A stretch of DNA of 5,085 nt from Nitrospinota bacterium (GTDB lineage: Bacteria > Nitrospinota > Nitrospinia > Nitrospinales > VA-1): contig PCCT01000040.1 of the NCBI GenBank assembly GCA_002731985.1, positions 1-5,085 of the forward strand. The letters are read 5' to 3'. A program made the translations under genes and the position numbers. Positions 1 through 5,085 of the stretch are shown in pieces (within the stretch, counting starts at the first letter, position 1; each line of letters starts with the position of its first letter). The notes beneath the pieces were generated by a model that ran no database searches, was not told the origin of the DNA, and saw nothing but the letters and a program-made list of their open reading frames with translations.

Positions 1-120
1 GAGCAAGCAATCAAGGAAAGAGTAGTCGTTAAACATATACCGTTTAAAGTCAAGGACTTAAAGGTCATTAATCAACCCAACACATTAGGAGTGGGAGTTG
101 CGCTCTTTAAACTTATTTGA
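1..120 (+). CDS. Possible 3' end of a plus-strand gene of unknown function (partial)
   Basis: Frame 1 of the plus strand is open from the first base and ends at a TGA at 118-120, giving 39 residues that finish ...NTLGVGVALFKLI. The other two plus-strand frames are stopped early, at about 23-25 and 33-35. The composition (mixed charged and hydrophobic residues, V/K/L-rich) looks protein-like, but 39 open codons can occur by chance. If real, it is the C-terminus of a gene starting left of the window, convergent with the leucine-rich-repeat gene whose stop lies 15 nt away. No motif identifies the family. No terminator hairpin is visible between the two convergent stops. Confidence 0.4.
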   Translation, partial: EQAIKERVVVKHIPFKVKDLKVINQPNTLGVGVALFKLI

Positions 121-135
121 TCAGAAAACTGTTAT

Positions 136-924
136 TCACCGAGTGATAATTTGAATTTTCCTTTCCTTATTATATTTAAATGCGGCGACCATGGTTTCCT
201 CTCCCAGGTGGTTTTTCACCATGTCCAGAATTTCAAGCTTTGGAAATGACTTTGATTTGATCAGTGCCACGCCGCCAACATCAGAGAAATTATTTTCCCC
301 CACATAAAGCGACTTGAGACTGGCAAACTGTTTTGAGCGGGCTAACTCAAGTGCACCCTCGTCTCCTATTTCATTGCGAAACAAATTGAGCGTTTCCAGC
401 CTGGGAAATACATCAGGATTAGCCAGGTAATGTGCACCGAGCGGAGTCACCAGATTATCGTTGAGCATGAGAGTCCTTACCTGCTTGAAATTGTCTGACT
501 TGACCATCAGTTCTAGGCTATCGTCCCCTATCTCATTTTTCCACAGCTTTAAAGTTTCCAGATTCTTGATGTGAGACGATCCCGACAGGGCTTTGAGTCC
601 CATATCTCCAATCAAGTTTCCCCACAGGTCGATGTGTTTCAGGTTGGAGGCGTGAGGTGATTTTGCAAGTGCCTTGATTCCCCGGTATTTCACCTTGTTT
701 CCCTGCAACAATAAGGTCTCAACACCGGAAAGCAACTCCATGCCTGCCAGTTTTTTTGCTTCTTTGGGGCCGATATTCGCTCCGCTCAAGTCGAGAGTCT
801 TTCCGTCCTCGCTCAGACGGCTGTGGACTAATTGTTCCACATCAACATCCGCGAAACAAAACCCGGGAACCAGTAGAGCTACAAGCAATAACAGAGTGAA
901 TAACTTACATATGGAATGGATCAT
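136..924 (-). CDS. Secreted leucine-rich-repeat protein, eight 27-residue repeats
   Basis: This 262-residue protein begins with a signal peptide: K7, a hydrophobic core at about 8-20 and likely cleavage after FCFA (residue 24). There is no proper lipobox, so a soluble periplasmic or extracellular protein is inferred. After a short linker, residues 44-259 are eight consecutive units of exactly 27 residues, starting at 44, 71, 98, 125, 152, 179, 206 and 233. The consensus is roughly LxLxxNxIGDxGxxxLAxSxxFxxLET. Asn at repeat position 6 is present in all but the first unit. The pattern is that of ribonuclease-inhibitor-like repeats, which usually build a curved protein-binding scaffold. The mature part has no cysteine. 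No enzymatic domain is visible, and the binding partner is unknown. The ATG at 924 is well supported: an in-frame TGA lies 15 nt upstream and GGA lies 9 nt before the ATG. It is probably transcribed separately from the trp genes, though no convincing promoter was found. Confidence 0.9.
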   Translation of the reverse strand: MIHSICKLFTLLLLVALLVPGFCFADVDVEQLVHSRLSEDGKTLDLSGANIGPKEAKKLAGMELLSGVETLLLQGNKVKYRGIKALAKSPHASNLKHIDLWGNLIGDMGLKALSGSSHIKNLETLKLWKNEIGDDSLELMVKSDNFKQVRTLMLNDNLVTPLGAHYLANPDVFPRLETLNLFRNEIGDEGALELARSKQFASLKSLYVGENNFSDVGGVALIKSKSFPKLEILDMVKNHLGEETMVAAFKYNKERKIQIITR

Positions 925-956
925 GTGGAAAATTCCGAATCATGTGAAAATTCTAA

Positions 957-1022
957 ATCCCCCTATATTGCGGCGTAGCCACAGCACCTTCGGCCCCCTT
1001 TAAAAAGGGGGCTGGGGGGTAT
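957..1022. repeat. GC-rich palindrome with imperfect C-run/G-run ends; possible small dispersed repeat
   Basis: The core at 993-1012 is a perfect inverted repeat: GCCCCCTTT and AAAGGGGGC separated by AA. A second, imperfect pair of arms lies outside it: ATCCCCC at 957-963 and GGGGGGTAT at 1014-1022. Neither strand has a T-run after the core, so it is not a standard intrinsic terminator for the glycosyltransferase gene. From memory, C5-T3/A3-G5 palindromes of this kind recur as intergenic repeats in many environmental bacterial genomes. Calling this a MITE- or REP-like element is therefore an inference, because only one copy is in view. It lies between the glycosyltransferase stop and the leucine-rich-repeat start. 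Confidence 0.55.
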
Positions 1023-1101
1023 GCCTTGAATTCAAATGCTAAAATGCAACACTTTGTAGCACCTTAATTAACACAAAATATCGCACTTTTAAAAGGCAAA
1101 A

Positions 1102-1785
1102 CTAGACTAACAGATATTTAAAAATCGTATAGATTATTTTTGTTCCCGCCTTGAACGTTCCGGAGACAGTTCCGGTAATCTTTGATACACCTATTCGTTC
1201 ACGATAACGCACGGGGATTTCCATAATCCGCAATTTATGTTTCACAGCTTTGACCTGCATTTCAACGGTCCAGCCAAAATTGGTGTCTACCATAGCGATG
1301 GCTTTCAAAGAATTATAACGAATTGCCCGAAAGGGGCCCAAATCTGTGAAACGGTATCTGAAAAATACTCGCATAAGGAAGGTAGCCAACTGGTTGCCAT
1401 ATCGCGCTTGTGGCAAAAGTGCCGCCCGGCTTTCTGCCAGAATCATTCGGCTACCCAATACAAAGTCCGCTTTCCCTACGATGATGGGCTCAACCAGTTT
1501 CTCAAGCTCTTCAGGGTAATCACTGTAGTCACCATCGATAAACACAACTATATCCGGAGAATCCAACTCGGCGACTCCCTTAAGGCAGGCCGATCCATAT
1601 CCACGACGCATTTCGTCAACAACTCTCGCGCCATGCTCTTCTGCCACTTTGGAGGTGTTGTCGCTGGAAGCATTATTAACAACTATGATTTCTATCAGCT
1701 TGTCTTGAGGAAGGTCGTCGAGGACATGTCCAATGGACTTCTCTTCGTTGTATGCAGGAATGACGACGGATATGCGAGGGTCCAT
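1102..1785 (-). CDS. Family 2 glycosyltransferase, polyprenyl-phosphate sugar synthase-like
   Basis: This 227-residue protein is a GT-A fold family 2 enzyme of the DPM1/DPG-synthase-like kind, which usually moves a sugar from a nucleotide donor to a polyprenyl phosphate or another acceptor at the cytoplasmic membrane face. Visible motifs are VVIPAYNEE near residues 7-15, the nucleotide-site NNASSDNT at about 37-44, RRGYGSA at about 60-66, and the metal-binding DGD at about 84-86 followed by SDYP. Further on are GSR at about 111-113, TDLGPFRA at about 147-154, GWTVEMQ at about 171-177 and YRERIGVSKI at about 194-203. There is no C-terminal membrane or GtrA domain, so it is a minimal single-domain form. 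The ATG at 1785 is chosen because GGA lies 8 nt upstream and family members start just before the ISVVIPAYNEE strand. The ATG at 1794, three residues longer and 4 nt after the trpA stop, is an alternative. The frame stays open back to 1887 inside trpA, but that part is not family-like. Tight spacing suggests co-transcription with trpA. Donor and acceptor cannot be told. Confidence 0.93.
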   Translation of the reverse strand: MDPRISVVIPAYNEEKSIGHVLDDLPQDKLIEIIVVNNASSDNTSKVAEEHGARVVDEMRRGYGSACLKGVAELDSPDIVVFIDGDYSDYPEELEKLVEPIIVGKADFVLGSRMILAESRAALLPQARYGNQLATFLMRVFFRYRFTDLGPFRAIRYNSLKAIAMVDTNFGWTVEMQVKAVKHKLRIMEIPVRYRERIGVSKITGTVSGTFKAGTKIIYTIFKYLLV

Positions 1786-1798
1786 GGACACCATCCGT

Positions 1799-2602
1799 TC
1801 AATTGAGGTCGCTGATAGCCTGTTTGACTGAGGTAACAAACTCGGCCAGTTTACTGTCCCGCTGAGTCGGATCAGGATTCTGTTCAATCAGTTTGACGAT
1901 AGCGCTTCCGACAATAACTCCATCGGACACTTGAGCCGCGTAGCGAGCCTGGTCCGGACCAGAAATACCGAATCCGACCAGCACCGGGATATTTGCCACC
2001 TGTTTAATGGAGGTGACTTTATCACCCAATCCATCAGACAACTCCGTGCGCACACCGGTGGTCCCTGTAAGAGAAATATAATAGATAAATCCGCGACTAT
2101 GTTCTGCAACCATCCGCACTCGCTCATCGGAGCTGGTAGGCGCCAGCAGATGGATCATATCAATTCCTTTTTCATCCGCGCCGGCAGAAAACTCGCCTGC
2201 CTCTTCCGGCGGCAGGTCGGGAATTATTACCCCGTCAACCCCGGCAGATGCGGCATCATCGATAAACTGTTTCTCCCCATATACGAAAACGGGATTAAAA
2301 CTCGTCATCAATACGATTGGCAATTCGCGGCTTTGGCGAATCTCTTTAACCAAAGCAATAATTTTCTTAAGGGTCGTACCACTTTTGAGCGACCGTAGAG
2401 CTGATGCCTGAATAACAGGACCGTCTGCCAACGGATCGGAAAATGGCACTCCCAACTCTATAATATCAGCTCCGTTATCATCGATGACATCCAGAATGCT
2501 TTTGGTCGAATCCAGATCGGGGTCGCCTGCGGTGATAAAAGCTACCAGAGCTTTTCTATTTTCAGCTTTCAAAGTTCCAAAACATTTTTCAATGCGACTC
2601 AC
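1799..2602 (-). CDS. trpA: Tryptophan synthase alpha subunit
   Basis: TrpA cleaves indole-3-glycerol phosphate to indole and glyceraldehyde 3-phosphate in the cytoplasm and channels indole to TrpB in the alpha2-beta2 complex. The 267-residue length is normal. The catalytic pair is present at the positions known from the enteric enzymes: E49 in [16 protein letters not shown] and D60 in the same loop. Also visible are AFITAGDPD (21-29), the [11 protein letters not shown] segment (99-109), [11 protein letters not shown] (124-134), the mobile loop [11 protein letters not shown] (178-188), and the phosphate-binding GFGIS (210-214) and VGSAIV (231-236). The start appears to be GTG at 2602: no ATG lies nearby, GGAGGT sits 6 nt upstream, and the resulting [10 protein letters not shown]-terminus fits the family. 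The start overlaps the trpB stop as GTGA, implying translational coupling and equal subunit supply. Confidence 0.98.
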   Translation of the reverse strand: MSRIEKCFGTLKAENRKALVAFITAGDPDLDSTKSILDVIDDNGADIIELGVPFSDPLADGPVIQASALRSLKSGTTLKKIIALVKEIRQSRELPIVLMTSFNPVFVYGEKQFIDDAASAGVDGVIIPDLPPEEAGEFSAGADEKGIDMIHLLAPTSSDERVRMVAEHSRGFIYYISLTGTTGVRTELSDGLGDKVTSIKQVANIPVLVGFGISGPDQARYAAQVSDGVIVGSAIVKLIEQNPDPTQRDSKLAEFVTSVKQAISDLN

Positions 2603-3810
2603 AAACTTACCTCCATACGATCGGCAACCTGATTAACATCCTTGTCGCCTCTTCCAGAAAGGCAGACCATAATTATTTCATCCTTTTTCATTTTCGGAGC
2701 CATCTTGGTAACATGTGCTATGGCATGCGCCGACTCCAGCGCCGGTATAATCCCCTCCAGGCTCGATAGCAATTTGAATCCTTCCAGCGCTTCCTCGTCG
2801 GTAATACTTTCATATTGTGCTCGTCCCGATGTCTTGAGATAGCTATGCTCGCATCCAACACCGGGATAGTCGAGTCCGGCAGAGATGGAATGAGCCTCAC
2901 GCACCTGTCCATCCACGTCGTGCAGAAGATAACTCATCATACCGTGAAGAACGCCGGCACTCCCGTGGCTGAGTGTCGCGCCATGCTTGCCTGTTTCAAT
3001 ACCCAACCCAGCGGCCTCGACACCCACAAGTTTCACACTTTTGTTCTCTACAAACGGAAAGAACAACCCCATCGCATTACTGCCGCCACCAACACAAGCC
3101 ACACACGCATCGGGTAAACGATTTTCCACTTCCATTATCTGCTCACTCGCCTCGTCGCCGATAATGCGCTGAAAATCACGGACAATCATGGGATAGGGAT
3201 GGGGCCCAACAACCGAGCCAATAATGTAATGCGTCGTTTCTACAGTGGTGATCCACTCGCGAATCGCCTCACTGGTAGCATCTTTCAAAGTACGGGTTCC
3301 TGCTGAAACAGGAATCACCCGCGCGCCGAGTAGTTTCATGCGAAATACGTTCAGAGCCTGCCGCTTGATATCCTCTTCGCCCATGAACACATCGCATTTC
3401 AATCCAAACAATGCCGCCGCTGTTGCCGTGGCCACTCCGTGCTGTCCGGCACCCGTTTCTGCGATCACTCGTTTTTTTCCCATACGAAGTGTAAGCAGAG
3501 CACTACCGATGGTGTTGTTGATCTTATGCGCCCCGGTGTGGTTAAGGTCTTCGCGCTTCAGGTAAATCTTCGCTCCACCCAGATGCTTCGTGAGCCGCTC
3601 GGCATAATAAAGAGGGGTCGGGCGCCCCACATATTCCTTAAGGTAATATTTTAAGTCACGCTGAAACTGCGGATCGATTCGAGCTTCGTTATAAAGTTTT
3701 TCCAGCTGTTCCAGTGCGGGCATCAATGTTTCTATGACATATTTTCCGCCAAATTGACCGAAATGCCCACGCGCATCGGGAAGATTCATATCTTTTGTTT
3801 TGTCGTCCAT
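2599..3810 (-). CDS. trpB: Tryptophan synthase beta subunit (TrpB1 type)
   Basis: TrpB is the PLP enzyme that condenses indole with L-serine to give L-tryptophan. The 403-residue length and the sequence match the TrpB1 class that pairs with TrpA. PLP-binding Lys is K96 in HTGAHKINN. The catalytic Glu is E118 in AETGAGQHG. The cofactor phosphate loop is GGGSNAMG (241-248). The closing Asp is D314 in [13 protein letters not shown], and S385 in LSGRGDKD would contact the pyridine nitrogen. The N-terminal [19 protein letters not shown] is typical. One oddity is C320 in [10 protein letters not shown], where most homologues I recall have proline. The ATG at 3810 has AAAGGG 6 nt upstream. The gene follows trpF after 65 nt containing a terminator-like hairpin, and it overlaps trpA by 4 nt. 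Confidence 0.98.
   Translation of the reverse strand: MDDKTKDMNLPDARGHFGQFGGKYVIETLMPALEQLEKLYNEARIDPQFQRDLKYYLKEYVGRPTPLYYAERLTKHLGGAKIYLKREDLNHTGAHKINNTIGSALLTLRMGKKRVIAETGAGQHGVATATAAALFGLKCDVFMGEEDIKRQALNVFRMKLLGARVIPVSAGTRTLKDATSEAIREWITTVETTHYIIGSVVGPHPYPMIVRDFQRIIGDEASEQIMEVENRLPDACVACVGGGSNAMGLFFPFVENKSVKLVGVEAAGLGIETGKHGATLSHGSAGVLHGMMSYLLHDVDGQVREAHSISAGLDYPGVGCEHSYLKTSGRAQYESITDEEALEGFKLLSSLEGIIPALESAHAIAHVTKMAPKMKKDEIIMVCLSGRGDKDVNQVADRMEVSL
2609..2614 (-). promoter_or_regulatory. Ribosome binding site of trpA
   Basis: GGAGGT on the minus strand lies 6 nt before the GTG at 2602, inside the last codons of trpB (MEVSL). This near-perfect Shine-Dalgarno match decides the GTG start, as there is no ATG in reach. 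Confidence 0.8.
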
Positions 3811-3816
3811 TAAAAG

Positions 3817-3822
3817 CCCTTT
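3817..3822 (-). promoter_or_regulatory. Ribosome binding site of trpB
   Basis: AAAGGG on the minus strand lies 6 nt before the trpB ATG at 3810. It sits about 14 nt downstream of the T-run of the trpF-trpB hairpin, so trpB has its own translation signal and is not coupled to trpF by overlap. Confidence 0.65.
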
Positions 3823-3836
3823 AAAATTATGCCTCT

Positions 3837-3877
3837 AAAAAATTGCAGTTGCCCGATTCATCGGGCAACTACAATTT
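3837..3877 (-). terminator. Intrinsic terminator-like hairpin between trpF and trpB
   Basis: Read on the minus strand, the arms AGTTGCCCGAT and ATCGGGCAACT are perfect complements separated by only GA, so the folded form probably has a UGAA tetraloop. The stem extends outwards through a U-G wobble and AAATTG/CAATTT, for up to about 17 pairs. A run of six T at 3842-3837 overlaps the 3' base of the stem and runs past it. The trpF stop codon TAA lies at the 5' foot of the stem. This is a textbook intrinsic-terminator layout, but it is inside the operon. It could reduce trpB/trpA transcription, act as an attenuator, or protect the 3' end of a processed trpCF message. No -35/-10 promoter for trpB is convincing in the 26 nt that follow. 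Confidence 0.75.
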
Positions 3878-4508
3878 AAAACTTATGCACAGCCTTAATA
3901 AATTCACTAATCTTTTCCGGATCTTTCACTCCCGGTGATTTCTCAACACCGGAACAAACATCCACTCCGTAAGGCTTCACCCTGTGAATGGCAGTATACA
4001 CATTATAGGGATTGAGGCCGCCTGCAATAATAACAGGTCCTTGCTTTTTAGCACGAAGAGCCAGGTTCCAGTCAAAAACCCTGCCCGTCCCTCCCCTGCT
4101 TTCCTCATTGTATGCATCGAGCAAAAATCCACTGACATCAAAATCAGACATCCCTTTTAGCGACTCAGCATCTTTCACCCGCACCGCCTTGACGACACGT
4201 CTCTTTATACGCCGACAAAATGCCGGTGACTCATCGCCATGAAGCTGAACCGCAGTCAACCGACACTGCTCGGCGATGCGATTGATTTTATCTGATGTCT
4301 CATTCACAAACACGCCGATGGATTCAACAAAAGGCGGAAGTTGGGCAACTATCTCTTTAACGTCCTTCTGAGAAATGTTGCGTGGACTCTCCTTATAAAA
4401 AATGAACCCGACCGCGTCGGCACCGCTTTCAACCGCAAGCAGAGCATCTTTGAGACTGGTCGTACCGCAGATTTTAACCCTGACCCGCGGCTGAAGTTTT
4501 TCTATCAC
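3876..4508 (-). CDS. trpF: Phosphoribosylanthranilate isomerase
   Basis: TrpF catalyses the Amadori rearrangement of N-(5'-phosphoribosyl)anthranilate to the 1-deoxyribulose phosphate form, the substrate of TrpC. The 210 residues form the usual single (beta/alpha)8 barrel. The general base is C14 in VKICGTT and the general acid is D131 in FLLDAYN. Other family marks are SGADAVGFIFY (28-38), SPRNIS (41-46), ESIGVFVNE (62-70), AVQLHGDE (86-93), GGTGRVFDW (139-147), the phosphate-binding IAGGLNPYNV (161-170) and GVDVCSGVE (181-189). The start is GTG at 4508, with AAAGGA 8 nt upstream; no other start lies before the essential first strand. The gene overlaps the end of trpC by 35 nt. The two are separate polypeptides, unlike the fused TrpCF of E. 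coli. Confidence 0.97.
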   Translation of the reverse strand: MIEKLQPRVRVKICGTTSLKDALLAVESGADAVGFIFYKESPRNISQKDVKEIVAQLPPFVESIGVFVNETSDKINRIAEQCRLTAVQLHGDESPAFCRRIKRRVVKAVRVKDAESLKGMSDFDVSGFLLDAYNEESRGGTGRVFDWNLALRAKKQGPVIIAGGLNPYNVYTAIHRVKPYGVDVCSGVEKSPGVKDPEKISEFIKAVHKF

Positions 4509-5085
4509 CTGTGAATTCCTTTAATTTTTCCCCAATATTCTCGGCAGTCATCAGGCTTTCGCCGATCAAAAATGAATGCGCTCCCCGCTCTTCAAATTCT
4601 TCGATCTCTTTTCGACTATTGATACCACTCTCGCAAACCAGTGTGTTTCCCGGAATCTGGAGCGCCATGGGGATAAGACGTCTGGCAATACCCAAATCAG
4701 TTTTCCCACTAGTCAAATCCCGGTTATTAATACCAAGAATCGTACCGTTTGCTGCAAATGCCTTTTCCATATCTTTTTCATTATGGGTTTCGACCAACGC
4801 GGGGAGTCCCAACTCCTGGCCCAATGCCAGTAAATCGGCTAAATGGTTTTTATCCAACCAGGTGGCAATAAGGAGAAATCCGTCCGCGCCAAAAGCTCTG
4901 GCTTCATAAACCTGATATTCATCGAAAATGAAATCTTTCCGCAAAAGCGGAGTATCAACAAACGCACGCGCCTTTTCAAGTGTCGAAAGACAGCCGCCGA
5001 AGTACTTGGACTCCGTAAGGACAGAAAGAGCCGCCGCGCCATTATCCGCGTAAGTCCTTGCGATTTCCACGGGGTCCACATCAGC
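4474..5085 (-). CDS. trpC: Indole-3-glycerol phosphate synthase (partial, N-terminus outside window)
   Basis: TrpC closes the pyrrole ring, with loss of CO2 and water, to form indole-3-glycerol phosphate. The last 203 residues are present and the frame runs off the right edge. About 50-60 N-terminal residues, including the first catalytic Glu/Lys region (the KxxSPS segment), are therefore not visible. Numbering from the window edge, the rest of the active site is seen: K50 in LLRKDFIFDEYQVYEA, E99 in ALVETHN, N120 in LGINNRDL, and E152-S153 in VCESGI, followed by FLIGESLM. SVLTESKYFGG and ADGFLLIATWL are also typical. The GTG at 5079 is an internal Val codon, not a start, since the frame continues upstream. 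The C-terminal tail (about GDRKTSAAGQG) is encoded within the overlap with trpF. Confidence 0.97.
   Translation of the reverse strand, partial: ADVDPVEIARTYADNGAAALSVLTESKYFGGCLSTLEKARAFVDTPLLRKDFIFDEYQVYEARAFGADGFLLIATWLDKNHLADLLALGQELGLPALVETHNEKDMEKAFAANGTILGINNRDLTSGKTDLGIARRLIPMALQIPGNTLVCESGINSRKEIEEFEERGAHSFLIGESLMTAENIGEKLKEFTGDRKTSAAGQG
4517..4522 (-). promoter_or_regulatory. Ribosome binding site of trpF, inside trpC
   Basis: AAAGGA on the minus strand lies 8 nt before the GTG at 4508, within the coding region of trpC. It supports the GTG start and a trpC/trpF overlap of 35 nt. Confidence 0.65.

Noticed and set aside
905..943. Short minus-strand frame of 12 codons (MIRNFPHDPFHM) starting in the second direct-repeat copy and overlapping the leucine-rich-repeat start.
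   Set aside because: No clear ribosome binding site was seen and a frame this short is likely chance, helped by the local duplication.
993..1012. The palindrome as an intrinsic terminator for the glycosyltransferase transcript.
   Set aside because: No T-run follows on either strand; a repeat element fits better, though a Rho-aided or weak terminator role is not excluded.
1237..1806. Long plus-strand open frame of 189 codons opposite the glycosyltransferase gene, and other plus-strand frames opposite the trp genes.
   Set aside because: They lie antisense to well-recognised conserved genes, have no family-like sequence, and are explained as shadows of those genes.
1786..1887. Longer glycosyltransferase start at 1887, adding 34 residues that overlap trpA.
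   Set aside because: The added residues do not resemble the family N-terminus, the region is coding for trpA in another frame, and good ATGs exist at 1794 and 1785.
3811..3835. CATAAT as a possible -10 box for a trpB promoter.
   Set aside because: The -35 position falls on the hairpin with no TTGACA-like sequence, and transcription from it would remove or crowd the trpB ribosome binding site.
5077..5079. GTG at 5079 as the start of trpC.
   Set aside because: The frame stays open to the window edge, and a start here would remove the first strand and catalytic residues of the barrel; the gene is simply cut by the edge.

Overview
This is a bacterial chromosomal segment dominated by the 3' part of a tryptophan-biosynthesis operon read on the minus strand. 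The order of transcription is trpC (its 5' end lies beyond the right edge), trpF, trpB, trpA, then a family-2 glycosyltransferase. After a 177-nt gap comes a separate minus-strand gene for a secreted leucine-rich-repeat protein. At the left edge, a plus-strand reading frame that is open from base 1 ends at base 120, converging on the leucine-rich-repeat gene.

The trp genes are complete and look functional. The key catalytic residues of TrpF, TrpB and TrpA are all visible, as are those of the part of TrpC that is present. trpC and trpF are separate genes overlapping by 35 nt, unlike the fused trpCF of enterics. trpB and trpA overlap by 4 nt (GTGA), a typical translational-coupling arrangement. 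trpF and trpA both appear to start with GTG, each behind a good Shine-Dalgarno sequence. Together the four enzymes convert phosphoribosylanthranilate to tryptophan: TrpF isomerises it, TrpC closes the indole ring, and TrpA/TrpB release indole and join it to serine. The only sizeable gap within the trp block is the 65 nt between trpF and trpB. It holds a long perfect hairpin followed by a T-run, which looks like an intra-operon terminator or attenuator and is the most notable regulatory signal here.

The glycosyltransferase follows trpA almost immediately, so it is probably co-transcribed, although it has no obvious biochemical link to tryptophan. The gap after it carries a GC-rich palindrome with imperfect flanking C-run/G-run arms. 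This looks like a small dispersed repeat (MITE/REP-like) rather than a terminator. The leucine-rich-repeat protein has an export signal followed by eight consecutive 27-residue repeats with no insertions or deletions.

The organism cannot be named from this window. Base composition is intermediate by eye, the operon order trpC-F-B-A is widespread, and the exported repeat protein and C-run/G-run palindrome suggest a Gram-negative environmental lineage (Deltaproteobacteria-, Nitrospinota- or Planctomycetes-like genomes come to mind). That placement is a guess. I see no tRNA, rRNA, CRISPR array, insertion sequence or phage gene, and no clear new multi-gene system.
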